From the NCBI RefSeq assembly GCF_900112695.1, contig NZ_FOMT01000006.1:434777-498776 (forward strand): a DNA stretch of 64,000 bases. The letters are read 5' to 3'. This document shows positions 8,521-18,843 of this stretch, piece by piece (the first letter of the stretch is position 1; each line of letters opens with the position of its first letter). The translations under genes were made by a program, and so were the position numbers. The notes beneath the pieces were generated by a model. That model was given only the letters and a program-made list of their open reading frames with translations, was not told where the DNA came from and ran no database searches. This DNA comes from Paenibacillus catalpae (GTDB lineage Bacteria; Bacillota; Bacilli; Paenibacillales; Paenibacillaceae).

Positions 8521-9744
8521 TCAGTTGGCCTCCTTATTTCCCCGTGTTAGCTCTCGCGCGACTTCATCCATTACTGCCAGTTCGATCATCCCGTTTAAAT
8601 CCTCCTGCCTGTTCTCTCCTGCCGACAGGAAGCAGTGGATCGCCTCATGCCGCTTGCCTTCCAGCAGCAGCGCAGTCCCTTGCAGATGCTGCCATTGGCG
8701 GCGGTCGCCCGCCGATTGCCGATGCTCGGCTTCCCCGAGAGTGAGAGCACTATGCAGCCTGCCCATCTGGATATAGATTTCGATAAGCAGTGTCCTGGCT
8801 TCGGGATCATCCGCAACAGGCTCCAGAAGAGCTGCCGCTTTGCGGTAATCGTCATTCAGCCGGTACAGCTGGGCTTTGACCAGCTCCCGCTTCCCGCCGG
8901 CAAGCCACTTCGTTAATTGCTCGGCGTAACGCCACTCCGCGTCCCCACCAGCGGTATAGCCGTAGGTTCGGACGGCATCCTGGAGATGTCCGAGCTCCAG
9001 CTCGATAGCCGACAGGAAGCGGTAGACGTTCTGAAGCGTATTCCCTCGGCCTTCCAGCAGCATCTGTTCGAAGGAAATGAGCAGCAGCTTACGCGAATAC
9101 TCGGCTTCACCGATCAGGTACCGGTAGACCGAATGATAGAAGAGGCCGTCGGCGTAACCGTTAGCAGCCGCATCAGCCGCATGCTCCTGCTTTTGCAGCA
9201 GCTCATTCCGCCAGTTCGCCCGATGCCGCTGCTGCAGCCGGATGAGCGTATCGGATTCAAAGCCGTCAATATGCCATTCTGCCGCCTGTCTCGCGAACAG
9301 ATCAGAGGTTTCATCCAAGCCGTCCATGAGAAAGACACTGCCCCGGCGGAATGATTGCTCCAGATAAAAAGCCTCCGAACCGGTGACCACAAGCGTGGCA
9401 TAGGCACACAGCCAGGTGCGGCATTTCGTCCAAAGCGCTTCTTCCGCCTGCTCGGGCGGAGGCAGCATCGCTATGAGGCAGCGGGGCTTCAAAGGCACTG
9501 CAATATGCACCCACGCAGGATGCATCACAATAGCGGAGGCGCTGGTCCATTCGACGCTGCTCAGTTGTTCCAAAGAGAGCTGCTCAATTGGAGCTGGGGC
9601 ATCATCGGCTACTGCAAGCAGCCTTCGTTTCCGGGCGAACTCCTCCAGCCAGCTTCGCTGGCCGGGCGGAATGCCGTGCCAGCCGCCGCTTGGGAAGACG
9701 ACAATCGGTTCTGCTGCCATAGGCGCGTTCACCATCCGTTTCAT
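8521..9744 (-). CDS. Uncharacterised protein with helical repeats, GT cluster partner
   Basis: About 408 residues from the ATG at 9742-9744. The open frame extends back to 9906, but that would overlap the divergent symporter gene and add an atypical leader. Starts at 9735 and 9720 are also possible and none has a strong ribosome site. The N-terminal half has a Rossmann-like look (VVFPSGGWHGIPPGQRSWLEEF, LAVADDAPAPIEQL, LVVTGSEAFYLEQS). The C-terminal half is TPR-like (AKAALLEPVADDPEARTLL-type helices). It may be a degenerate GT-B transferase or a scaffold for the two downstream transferases. I do not recognise the family. It is first gene of the minus-strand operon. Confidence 0.65.
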   Translation of the reverse strand: MKRMVNAPMAAEPIVVFPSGGWHGIPPGQRSWLEEFARKRRLLAVADDAPAPIEQLSLEQLSSVEWTSASAIVMHPAWVHIAVPLKPRCLIAMLPPPEQAEEALWTKCRTWLCAYATLVVTGSEAFYLEQSFRRGSVFLMDGLDETSDLFARQAAEWHIDGFESDTLIRLQQRHRANWRNELLQKQEHAADAAANGYADGLFYHSVYRYLIGEAEYSRKLLLISFEQMLLEGRGNTLQNVYRFLSAIELELGHLQDAVRTYGYTAGGDAEWRYAEQLTKWLAGGKRELVKAQLYRLNDDYRKAAALLEPVADDPEARTLLIEIYIQMGRLHSALTLGEAEHRQSAGDRRQWQHLQGTALLLEGKRHEAIHCFLSAGENRQEDLNGMIELAVMDEVARELTRGNKEAN

Positions 9745-9872
9745 CTTTTGGTTCTTGTATGAACGTATGAAAAATAGTACGATAACCATTCCGGTTTTTT
9801 CTCGGGCTGGAAGTAAATAATAGGCTTTAACAACATCAGGTGAAGACACAAGGAAAGAGGTAGGTTTGTAAG

Positions 9873-11240
9873 ATGGTTGATCAAAACAAGAGTACGTCAG
9901 CTCCATCGCTTGCGGATGGGGAGGAACGGTTCTCGAAATCCGGATTTATTTTCGCGGCGATCGGCAGTGCGGTTGGTCTCGGGAACATGTGGAAATTTCC
10001 TTACATTACCGGCAAATACGGCGGAGCGGCATTTTTCCTCATGTTCGTTATTTGTTTGCTGGCAGTCGGTTTGCCCGTCTTGATGGCGGAGCTTGCAATC
10101 GGCCGCGGCGGCCGTGGCAGCGTTTCAGCTTCCTTCAGCCGGCTAAGCAAGCAAAAAGGCTGGGGTGCGCTTGGGTTCCTCATGATTCTGGCGCCTTTTC
10201 TGATCTTATCTTTTTATTCGGTTGTTGCAGGCTGGACCATATATTATGCGGTACGCTCGTTTTCCGGGCAGCTGTTTTCGAATTCGGATTATTCCGGCCA
10301 GTTCAGTGCCTTTATCGGAAGCTGGCAGCCGGTATGGTGGATGCTCCTTGCGCTGGTATTAACAGCAGTGGTTATTATAAAAGGCGTGTCGGCGGGGATC
10401 GAGAAGTTTAATAAAATTCTCATTCCGGGCCTTGTTGTTTTGCTCCTGATCCTGGTAGTCCGCTCCTTGACACTGGATGGGGCAGGAGAGGGCGTATCGT
10501 TCTTCCTCAGTCCGGATTTCAGCAAGCTGACAGCCGAATCGGCCTTGGTTGCGCTTGGACATGCTTTCTTCTCCTTATCCCTTGGCATGGGGACGATGAT
10601 TACTTACGGTGCTTATGTAGACAAAAGACAGTCGCTTGGCATCGGAACGATGGCGATTGGTCTCGGCGACCTTTTGTATGCCTTTCTTGCGGGCTTGATT
10701 ATTTTCCCGACGTCGTTTGCTTTTGGCATTGAGCCGGGTGAAGGTCCGGGGCTTGTATTTGTTGCCTTGCCGGCTGCGTTTGCAGCGATGCCGCTCGGCA
10801 GTCTGTTCGGCGGATTATTCTTTATCCTGCTTGCGTTTGCCGCATTGACTTCAACCGTTGGCTTGCTTGAAGTACCGGTTGCCTTCGTCCGTGAACGGTT
10901 CGGCTGGAGCCGCGGCCTCTCGGTTATTGTCATTACCCTGCTCCTCTTCCTGCTCGGCATACCTTCCGCGGTTTCGGTCGGCGGAGCTGTGGGCGGATTG
11001 CAATTCGGAGAGAAGACATTCTTCGACTGGGTGGATTTCATCTGCTCGAACATCATGCTGCCGCTCGGGGGGCTGATTGTAACGATCTTTGTCGGGTATG
11101 TATGGAAGCATGCCGGGGATGAAGCGGGCCTTACTTCGAGCTGGTTCCGGATTTGGATCTTTATGGTTCGTTATATTGCGCCAATCCTGGTTGTGCTGGT
11201 TCTGCTGTACTCGGCGGGCGCTCTGGACTTTTTGTTTTAG
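9873..11240 (+). CDS. Sodium-dependent transporter, NSS/SNF family
   Basis: A 455-residue multi-pass membrane protein of the neurotransmitter:sodium symporter family (LeuT-like). Transmembrane segment 1 carries the unwound-helix signature GSAVGLGNMWKFPY followed by GGAAFF. The conserved LPVLMAELAIGR follows, and further segments bring the total to about 11-12, usual for the bacterial branch. It should import an amino acid or similar small molecule with Na+; the substrate cannot be inferred. AGGAAAGAGG lies upstream of the ATG at 9873. It is divergent from the glycosyltransferase operon and about 90 bp ahead of glnS. No terminator is visible between them. Confidence 0.9.
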   Translation: MVDQNKSTSAPSLADGEERFSKSGFIFAAIGSAVGLGNMWKFPYITGKYGGAAFFLMFVICLLAVGLPVLMAELAIGRGGRGSVSASFSRLSKQKGWGALGFLMILAPFLILSFYSVVAGWTIYYAVRSFSGQLFSNSDYSGQFSAFIGSWQPVWWMLLALVLTAVVIIKGVSAGIEKFNKILIPGLVVLLLILVVRSLTLDGAGEGVSFFLSPDFSKLTAESALVALGHAFFSLSLGMGTMITYGAYVDKRQSLGIGTMAIGLGDLLYAFLAGLIIFPTSFAFGIEPGEGPGLVFVALPAAFAAMPLGSLFGGLFFILLAFAALTSTVGLLEVPVAFVRERFGWSRGLSVIVITLLLFLLGIPSAVSVGGAVGGLQFGEKTFFDWVDFICSNIMLPLGGLIVTIFVGYVWKHAGDEAGLTSSWFRIWIFMVRYIAPILVVLVLLYSAGALDFLF

Positions 11241-11330
11241 AGGGCAGTCTCCATCGGCAGTTGACAGTGTATTTTCTCGTAAATTTGTGTATGATAGGAA
11301 GATAATTATTTACGGGAAAGGTTGGTCGCC

Positions 11331-13004
<1,674 letters not shown>

Positions 13005-13027
13005 TAGAGGCACCTGGGGGTGCGCAG

Positions 13028-13060
13028 ACCGGGCTGTCCCAAGAGGATGGCCCGGTTTTT
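13028..13060 (+). terminator. Rho-independent terminator of glnS
   Basis: ACCGGGC (13028-13034) pairs with GCCCGGT (13050-13056), followed by a T-run. Confidence 0.85.
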
Positions 13061-13086
13061 GTTCGTCTTATAAAATATGGTAAAAT
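13059..13086 (+). promoter_or_regulatory. Candidate sigma-A promoter
   Basis: TTGTTC (13059-13064), 16-nt spacer, TAAAAT (13081-13086). It would drive the RDD-protein gene with a leader of about 135 nt. It overlaps the T-run of the preceding terminator. Confidence 0.45.
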
Positions 13087-13226
13087 AGAAGGAATTTGTA
13101 GAATGGTGGCGAATTTCCATGTTAATCATCTTCCGGGCTGCCGTTGTGAAAGTCATAAGCTAAAACAGCCTGTAATAGGCTAAATGGAGTAAGAAGCAGC
13201 CAACAGAGAAAATAGGGAGGAATAAC

Positions 13227-13634
13227 ATGAATACCCATTACCATGCAGGATTCTGGAGACGTTTCGGTGCTGCAATATTGGACGGATTAATTATAGGCAT
13301 ACCGCTTGCTATCATTTCGTTAATTATATTTGGCAAAGGAGACACCCTGTTTACGAATATCGTCTCCTTCCTGTATTCCCTGCTTATTCCGATTGTTTGG
13401 AATGGTTATACGATCGGGAAGAAGATATGCGGGATCAAGATCAAACGGCTCGACGGCATGCCAATTGGCATCGGCACCATGCTGCTTCGCCAATTGGTAG
13501 GCGGTCTGATCTATGGCTTTACTTTCGGCATTGCCCTGATCGTCAGCGCCTTTATGGTTGGTCTGAGAGAAGACAAACGGGCCATTCACGATTTTATCGC
13601 GGGCACTGTCGTTGTGCATGACGGCGAAGAGTAA
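13227..13634 (+). CDS. RDD family membrane protein
   Basis: A 135-residue protein with the RDD-domain pattern. It has an arginine near the start (GFWRRFGAAILDG) with the conserved aspartate in the first membrane segment, two further hydrophobic segments, and the closing R-D motif LREDKRAIHDFIAGTVVV. The middle loop YTIGKKICGIKIKRLDG is also typical. RDD proteins are small membrane proteins of mostly unknown role; some are implicated in ion or Na+/H+ movement. A good AGGGAGG site lies upstream of the ATG. It is probably monocistronic. Confidence 0.85.
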   Translation: MNTHYHAGFWRRFGAAILDGLIIGIPLAIISLIIFGKGDTLFTNIVSFLYSLLIPIVWNGYTIGKKICGIKIKRLDGMPIGIGTMLLRQLVGGLIYGFTFGIALIVSAFMVGLREDKRAIHDFIAGTVVVHDGEE

Positions 13635-13832
13635 CAGGATAGTACCAAAGTGATTAAGGAGCTTTCCCAACGTCATCATGGATGATTGTAAGGGGGAGTT
13701 CCTTTTTTGGCTTCAAGAAGGGCTATACTAAAAGAAAATAGACCCGCGGTTCATTTAATTGCGCGTGCGCAAATTTTGCGCTCGCTGTACAATCAAATAA
13801 AAGGATACAAAGGGTTAAGGAGAGAACTATTT

Positions 13833-14333
13833 ATGAACAATAATTTTACGATCCGAGATGCCGGCCTGGAAGATTTGCCCCGCATCGTTGAAATATACAA
13901 CTCAACCATTGCATCCCGTCAGGTAACGGCAGATTTGGAGCCTGTATCGGTGGATAGCAGGGTGCGTTGGTATAACGAGCATTCACCGGATTTTCGTCCG
14001 CTATGGGTGCTTGAGGATAAGGGGACAATCATCGCTTGGCTGAGCTTCCAGTCGTTTTATGGACGGCCGGCGTATAATGCGACTGCTGAAATCAGTATTT
14101 ATATCGACCAAGAACACCGCGCGCGCGGCATCGGTTCGTTCCTGATTCAGAAGGCGCTCGAAGCAAGCCCGGGGCTTGGCCTTCGTACGCTGCTCGGATT
14201 TGTGTTTGGTCATAATGAGCCAAGCCTCGCGCTTCTCCGGAAATACGGCTTTGAAGAGTGGGCAAACCTGCCGCAGGTAGCCGAGCTTGACGGTGTAGAA
14301 CGGGATTTGATTATTGTCGGCCGCAAAGTATAG
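13833..14333 (+). CDS. GNAT N-acetyltransferase, phosphinothricin acetyltransferase-like
   Basis: 166 residues from the ATG at 13833, which follows AAGGAGAG. The open frame extends upstream to 13707 without a ribosome site. The GNAT acetyl-CoA motif A is visible as IYIDQEHRARGIGSFLIQKAL (R/Q-x-x-G-x-G/A type), and motif B as FGHNEPSLALLRKYGFEEWA. The N-terminal IRDAGLEDLPRIVEIYNSTI and the early GRPAYNATAEIS resemble the phosphinothricin/methionine-sulfoximine N-acetyltransferase subgroup. The real substrate is likely an amino-acid-like toxic compound, but this is inference. It lies about 80 bp before hisC. Confidence 0.85.
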   Translation: MNNNFTIRDAGLEDLPRIVEIYNSTIASRQVTADLEPVSVDSRVRWYNEHSPDFRPLWVLEDKGTIIAWLSFQSFYGRPAYNATAEISIYIDQEHRARGIGSFLIQKALEASPGLGLRTLLGFVFGHNEPSLALLRKYGFEEWANLPQVAELDGVERDLIIVGRKV

Positions 14334-14412
14334 GTCCTGCCAGTGGTGCTCCGTGCCAAAATGATTTATGCTGGAAGCAATAGGATGATAAGATGACAGG
14401 GGAGAATGAATA

Positions 14413-15477
14413 GTGAGTAAGTTTTGGAGTCCGCTTACGGCTTCATTAGTTCCTTATGTACCAGGGGAACAGCCGAAGGACAAAAAATATATTAAGCTGA
14501 ACACCAACGAAAACCCGTACCCGCCTTCGCCAAAAGTACTGGAGGCAATCCGGTCGGTAACCAATGATGATTTAAGGCTTTATCCGGATCCAACCTGCGA
14601 CGCGCTTGTTCGGAAGATCGCTGGATATTTCGACGTTGCTCCGAATCAGGTATTTGTAGGCAACGGCTCTGATGAAGTGCTGGCTTTCGCTTTTGCAGCC
14701 TTCTTCAATCCGGCAAGGCCCGTAGTCTTCGCCGACATTACATACAGCTTCTATAAGGTGTATGCGGAGTTTTATCAGCTGAAGGCGGATATTATTCCGT
14801 TGGACGAGCAGTTCAAGCTGCCGCTTGATGAATTCAGCCGCCGCGATTCCGGAGGGATTGTCATCCCGAATCCAAATGCGCCTACCGCGATGCTGATCTC
14901 GCTTGATGATATCCGCACTTTGCTTGTCCAGAACCCGGACCAGGTTGTTCTGATCGATGAGGCGTATATAGATTTTGGCGGCGAGTCGGCGGCGAAGCTG
15001 GTGAAGGAGTATCCGAATCTGCTTGTTGTTCAGACACTCTCGAAGTCCCGCTCGCTGGCAGGACTGCGGGTAGGCTGGGCGCTGGGCAGCGAAGAGCTGA
15101 TCGACGGGCTTAACCGCGTCAAAAATTCGTTCAACTCCTATACGCTTGACCGTCTTGCGCTTGCGGGCGCGGTTGCTGCGTTTGAGGATGAAGCTTATTT
15201 CCTCGAGACAACGGCGAAGGTAATCACAACCCGCGAAGCTGTAACGAAGGAATTGAAAGAGCTTGGCTTTACCGTGACCGATTCTGCAGCGAACTTTGTC
15301 TTCATCTCCCATCCGGATCATGCAGCGGAGCAGTTGTTCCAGCAGCTGCGTGAGCGCGGGGTTCTTGTCCGCTATTTCAAACAGCCGCGTATCGATCAAT
15401 ATTTGCGCGTGACGGTAGGCACGGATGAAGAAATGTCGGCCTTTACGGAGGCCTTGAAGGAGATCATTAAGCGATAA
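14413..15477 (+). CDS. hisC: Histidinol-phosphate aminotransferase
   Basis: A 354-residue fold-type I PLP aminotransferase that converts imidazole acetol phosphate and glutamate to histidinol phosphate in histidine synthesis. Visible marks are IKLNTNENPYPPSP near the start, the VFVGNGSDEVLAFAF substrate loop, the DEAYIDF cofactor aspartate region, and the Schiff-base lysine in TLSKSRSLAGLRVGW near residue 212. In this family the same enzyme may also act on aromatic amino acids. GTG start with GGGGAG upstream. It shares one base with the following gene (TAATG), which suggests translational coupling. Confidence 0.93.
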   Translation: MSKFWSPLTASLVPYVPGEQPKDKKYIKLNTNENPYPPSPKVLEAIRSVTNDDLRLYPDPTCDALVRKIAGYFDVAPNQVFVGNGSDEVLAFAFAAFFNPARPVVFADITYSFYKVYAEFYQLKADIIPLDEQFKLPLDEFSRRDSGGIVIPNPNAPTAMLISLDDIRTLLVQNPDQVVLIDEAYIDFGGESAAKLVKEYPNLLVVQTLSKSRSLAGLRVGWALGSEELIDGLNRVKNSFNSYTLDRLALAGAVAAFEDEAYFLETTAKVITTREAVTKELKELGFTVTDSAANFVFISHPDHAAEQLFQQLRERGVLVRYFKQPRIDQYLRVTVGTDEEMSAFTEALKEIIKR

Positions 15478-15899
15478 TGAAGCCATCGGCAAAAGCAGGC
15501 TACAGCCGGGCTGCATTTTTCGTTGTGATGGTAAGCGTTATTTACGCGGTAATCGGGAATACTTTTTTTCAACTGGCCTATCGCTATAGTGCCGCTATAG
15601 ATGAGGCTTACATCGTTTTTGCAGTAACATCGGCAGTATATGCGTTGCCCGTTATCGTATGGTTCCGCCGTAGATATTGGTATTTTGCTCTGTTTATCCC
15701 TGTTATCTGGGTGCCGATGCTGGTTGTTACCGGCTATCTGATGGGTCTTCTTTTTCCGCTTCCGGAGGATGATTTGGGCGGCGGCATGCTGCTCTTGTTC
15801 GTACACGGACTGAATTTGGGGGCGGTAATAATTGGCGTGGCGCTTGGATTAACCGTGAATGCGGCGATTGCGGCTTGGAGGAAGTTCAGCAGGGACTAG
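15477..15899 (+). CDS. Uncharacterised four-helix membrane protein
   Basis: A 140-residue protein with four hydrophobic segments: residues about 10-35 (AAFFVVMVSVIYAVIG), 45-62, 68-90 and 105-130 (LFVHGLNLGAVIIGVALGL). An acidic PLPEDDLGG loop lies before the last. The ATG overlaps the hisC stop by one base, so it is translated from the hisC transcript. I do not recognise the family and infer no link to histidine synthesis from position alone. Confidence 0.7.
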   Translation: MKPSAKAGYSRAAFFVVMVSVIYAVIGNTFFQLAYRYSAAIDEAYIVFAVTSAVYALPVIVWFRRRYWYFALFIPVIWVPMLVVTGYLMGLLFPLPEDDLGGGMLLLFVHGLNLGAVIIGVALGLTVNAAIAAWRKFSRD

Positions 15900-15917
15900 C
15901 GAAAACGGATGCACCTC

Positions 15918-16129
15918 AAAGAATTGCGACAAAGAGCATGAGCAATTCTTTAGGGGGCAGCATACGTATCGCGAATGAAATATAAGCATGGTATAGAGAA
16001 AACCTATACTTTCTTATATTGAGAAAACCTCTATCGAGGCTGTTCGAAGATGGGCGACCGCGTTTAGAGATGGGTTTTATCGCCGAATAGAATTTCGACT
16101 TCCGAAACTCGAAGTTAATAAATTCTATT
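15918..16129 (+). repeat. Degenerate hairpin units upstream of RNase J (locus D)
   Basis: AAAGAATTGC (15918-15927) pairs perfectly with GCAATTCTTT (15942-15951), followed by AGGGGG and a CAGCATACGTATCG stretch that recalls the linker of the other hairpin loci. A second hairpin, AATAGAATTT (16086-16095) with AAATTCTATT (16120-16129) and inner GACTTC/GAAGTT, is followed by GGGG. No gene begins immediately after either one. Apart from these and the promoter at 16179, I see nothing else in the 15900-16265 gap. Confidence 0.55.
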
Positions 16130-16178
16130 GGGGTTATAAAAAGGCTAAACAGCCTATTTCCATTTTGTTATTTTTTCG

Positions 16179-16187
16179 TGCTATAAT
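16179..16187 (+). promoter_or_regulatory. Extended -10 promoter of RNase J gene
   Basis: TGCTATAAT is a TGn-TATAAT extended -10 with no good -35. The leader would be about 70 nt to the TTG start at 16266. Confidence 0.65.
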
Positions 16188-16265
16188 GGTGGCAAGTGAC
16201 TGGTTCGGATTTTTAAGTTTGAAGTATAACAATCGTCGTCAGTCTTATAAATAGGAGGATTATTT

Positions 16266-17945
16266 TTGAATAACCATAAAACAGAAAAGAAACTAACCAT
16301 TTTTGCCTTGGGCGGCGTAGGTGAAATTGGTAAAAATATGTACGCGGTGCAATACGCGAACGATATTATTGTAATTGATTGCGGTTCCAAATTCCCGGAT
16401 GAGGAGCTTCTCGGTATCGACATTATCGTACCGGATATTACGTACCTCATCGAGAATAAGGACAAAGTCAGAGCTTTGCTCATCACGCACGGACACGAGG
16501 ATCATATTGGCGGCTTGCCTTATATCTTGAAGCAGCTGAGCATGCCGGTCTATGCAAGCCGATTGACGATGGGATTGATCGAAGGAAAACTGAAGGAAGC
16601 CGGGCTTCTTGGATCGACAGAGCGGCATCTGATTCATTCCGATTCCGAGATCAAGCTGGGTTCCATGAAGGCGTCGTTCTTCAAGACAAACCACAGTATT
16701 CCGGATTCCCTCGGTGTCGTGCTGGATACACCGGAAGGCGTCGTTGTCCATACGGGCGACTTCAAGTTCGACCAAACACCGGTAGGCGACTATCACGCAG
16801 ACATTCACCGGATGGCCGAAATTGGGAAAAAAGGCGTCCTCGCTTTGCTGTCGGAGAGCACTAACGCCGAACGTCCAGGCTTTACGCCATCGGAACGGAT
16901 TGTCGGCGCGAACTTTATCGATGCTTTCCGCAAAGCGGAGCGCCGCGTAATCGTCTCTACCTTCGCCTCGAACGTTCACCGTCTGCAGCAGGTTGTTGAT
17001 GCGGCGGCAGCATCGGGACGGAAGCTGGCGATTATCGGACGCAGTATGGTCAACATGATTACCATTGCTTCGGAGCTTGGATATCTCGATATCCCGGACG
17101 GCATGCTGATTGAGACGAACGAAGTGAACCGTTATGCGGATAATCAAGTCGTTATTCTTTGCACAGGCAGCCAGGGCGAGCCAATGTCCGCATTAACGCG
17201 GATGGCCCGTTCCAATCACCGTCAGGTAGAGATTCTCGAAGGTGATACGGTTATTATCTCGGCGACACCAATCCCGGGTAATGAACGCAGCATCGGACGT
17301 ACGGTGGACGAGCTGTTCCGTCTCGGAGCGAATGTAATTTACGGCTCCGGCACACAGACAGGCATGCACGTATCTGGCCACGGCAGCCAGGAAGAGCTGA
17401 AGCTGATGCTTCAATTGATGGCACCGAAATATTTCATCCCGATTCACGGGGAATACCGGATGCAGCTCCATCACAAGAAGCTGGCTGAAGCGGTTGGCGT
17501 TAAGCAAGGCCATACCTTTATCGTCGATAACGGCGAAATTGTAGAAATCGTAAACGGTGATGCACGCAAATCCGGCAAAGTGCCGGCAGGCAATACGTAT
17601 ATCGACGGACTTGGTATCGGCGATGTCGGCAATATCGTGCTTCGCGACCGCAAGCATTTGTCCCAAGACGGCATTCTTGTCGTTGTTGTAACGATCAGCA
17701 AGCAGGACAAAACCATCAAATCGGGACCGGACATTATCTCCCGTGGTTTCGTTTATGTACGCGAGTCGGAAGGACTGCTTGAGGAAGCAGGCAGAATTGT
17801 GACAAGAACAATTACGAAATCCATCAGCGATAACGTGAACCAATGGACAACACTAAAATCAAACGTGAAAGACTCGCTCGGACGATTCTTATATGAACAA
17901 ACGAAAAGAAAGCCGATGATCCTTCCTATCATCATGGAAGTGTAA
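16266..17945 (+). CDS. rnjA: Ribonuclease J
   Basis: A 559-residue beta-CASP metallo-beta-lactamase ribonuclease, involved in 5'-3' exonucleolytic and endonucleolytic mRNA decay and rRNA maturation. The metal motif is HGHEDHIGG near residue 76, and ALGGVGEIGKNMY, HTGDFKFDQTP and IPIHGEYR(M) are all present. HGHEDH, rather than the degenerate HGHDEN of RNase J2, indicates a catalytically active J1-type enzyme, hence the symbol, although paralogues cannot be excluded. TTG start 6 nt after AGGAGGA. Unlike B. subtilis there is no rpoY gene in front. A strong hairpin follows. Confidence 0.92.
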   Translation: MNNHKTEKKLTIFALGGVGEIGKNMYAVQYANDIIVIDCGSKFPDEELLGIDIIVPDITYLIENKDKVRALLITHGHEDHIGGLPYILKQLSMPVYASRLTMGLIEGKLKEAGLLGSTERHLIHSDSEIKLGSMKASFFKTNHSIPDSLGVVLDTPEGVVVHTGDFKFDQTPVGDYHADIHRMAEIGKKGVLALLSESTNAERPGFTPSERIVGANFIDAFRKAERRVIVSTFASNVHRLQQVVDAAAASGRKLAIIGRSMVNMITIASELGYLDIPDGMLIETNEVNRYADNQVVILCTGSQGEPMSALTRMARSNHRQVEILEGDTVIISATPIPGNERSIGRTVDELFRLGANVIYGSGTQTGMHVSGHGSQEELKLMLQLMAPKYFIPIHGEYRMQLHHKKLAEAVGVKQGHTFIVDNGEIVEIVNGDARKSGKVPAGNTYIDGLGIGDVGNIVLRDRKHLSQDGILVVVVTISKQDKTIKSGPDIISRGFVYVRESEGLLEEAGRIVTRTITKSISDNVNQWTTLKSNVKDSLGRFLYEQTKRKPMILPIIMEV

Positions 17946-18000
17946 TCGGCGCCTAACCAGTCCACTTCTTTTTGTTTAGTGAGCCGATATATACACAAAG

Positions 18001-18026
18001 GGGCTGTCCCATTGGGACAGCCCCTT
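18001..18026. terminator. Bidirectional terminator-like hairpin
   Basis: GGGGCTGTCCC and GGGACAGCCCC form a perfect 11-bp stem with a 3-nt loop between the convergent rnj gene and SMR operon. The T-tails on both sides are short. Confidence 0.75.
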
Positions 18027-18081
18027 GCTGCATTTTATAGCGCAGGCGTATGCTCCTCTATGGACGGAGCTGACTTTGCGC

Positions 18082-18396
18082 TTAGGCAACCAGCTTAAGG
18101 CCAACAACAGCTCCGATGATCAGGGTAATAAAGAAAATCCGGAGCATATTCTTCGGCTCGCCATAGAGGACCATGCCAAGGACGGCACCGCCAGTGGCGC
18201 CAATCCCCGTCCAGATCGCATAAGCGATACTCATCTCGAGGGTTTGCATGGCATAAGACAGGCAGACAAAGCTCATGCCGAAGCCGACGAGAAGGAGGGA
18301 GACGTTTTTCACGCTCCGATTCTCATTCACCTTGTTCATCATAACAACGCCAAGCATTTCGAATAAGCCCGCACAGATAAGAGATAACCAGTTCAT
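18082..18396 (-). CDS. gdnD: Guanidinium exporter SMR subunit, YkkD/GdnD-like
   Basis: A 104-residue small multidrug resistance family protein with four transmembrane helices. The essential membrane glutamate is in CAGLFEMLGV (residue 13), and YAIWTGIGATGGAVLG is the family motif. It closely resembles B. subtilis YkkD by remembered sequence. It pairs with the product of the upstream gene to form a heteromeric guanidinium/H+ antiporter. Its start shares one base with the upstream stop. The operon is controlled by a guanidine-I riboswitch (18834-18925), which supports guanidinium rather than quaternary ammonium drugs as the physiological substrate. Confidence 0.92.
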   Translation of the reverse strand: MNWLSLICAGLFEMLGVVMMNKVNENRSVKNVSLLLVGFGMSFVCLSYAMQTLEMSIAYAIWTGIGATGGAVLGMVLYGEPKNMLRIFFITLIIGAVVGLKLVA

Positions 18397-18749
18397 TATG
18401 AGGATGCTCCTTTCTTCTCGCCCGCATTTGCATGCTCCGGCGTAATCATTTTGAGGCCGATGATGCCAATCAGGAGAAGGGCAATGAACAATAATTTAGC
18501 CGCATGCAGCGGATGACCGAAGAAGACGGATTCGGATATGACGGTGCCCGTGGTGCCAAGTCCTACAAATACGGCATAGACGGTGCCGACAGGAAGCTCG
18601 CTGCTTGCTTTAATAAGCAATACGAAACTAAGAATAATAGCAATAAACGTGCCTGCCCAGCTCCAGATATGGTCGGCATGTTTGAGACCGGTAACCCACA
18701 GTACCTCGAATACAGCAGCTATATAAACTTGAAGCCATTGCTTTTTCAT
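18396..18749 (-). CDS. gdnC: Guanidinium exporter SMR subunit, YkkC/GdnC-like
   Basis: A 117-residue SMR protein with four helices. The conserved glutamate is in AAVFEVLWVTGLKHAD (residue 15), and the signature PVGTVYAVFVGLGTTGTVISE matches B. subtilis YkkC. It is first gene of the pair; AAGGGGG lies 9 nt before its ATG. A short hydrophilic lysine/glutamate-rich C-terminal tail (PEHANAGEKKGASS) is cytoplasmic. Regulated by the upstream guanidine-I riboswitch through transcription termination. Confidence 0.92.
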   Translation of the reverse strand: MKKQWLQVYIAAVFEVLWVTGLKHADHIWSWAGTFIAIILSFVLLIKASSELPVGTVYAVFVGLGTTGTVISESVFFGHPLHAAKLLFIALLLIGIIGLKMITPEHANAGEKKGASS

Positions 18750-18796
18750 GAAATATATTCCCCCTTACATAAGATGTCAGATTAAAAAATGGCAAA

Positions 18797-18843
18797 ATAA
18801 AACCCGGGAGTACACTGCTATCGCAGGCGACTCCCAGGTTTTT
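18797..18843 (-). terminator. Terminator arm of guanidine-I riboswitch
   Basis: On the minus strand AACCTGGGAGT pairs with ACTCCCGGGTT, with an inner CGCCTGC/GCAGTGT pairing, followed by TTTATTTT. The 5' arm reuses the CCTGGGAG element of the aptamer, so ligand binding and termination should exclude each other. Confidence 0.85.

Noticed and set aside
9745..9906. N-terminal extension of the minus-strand protein ending at 8521
   Set aside because: It would overlap the symporter gene on the opposite strand and lacks a ribosome site.
15975..16022. 15-codon frame after the single hairpin unit upstream of RNase J
   Set aside because: The distance to the AGGGGG is too long for a ribosome site, and the peptide shows no recognisable feature.
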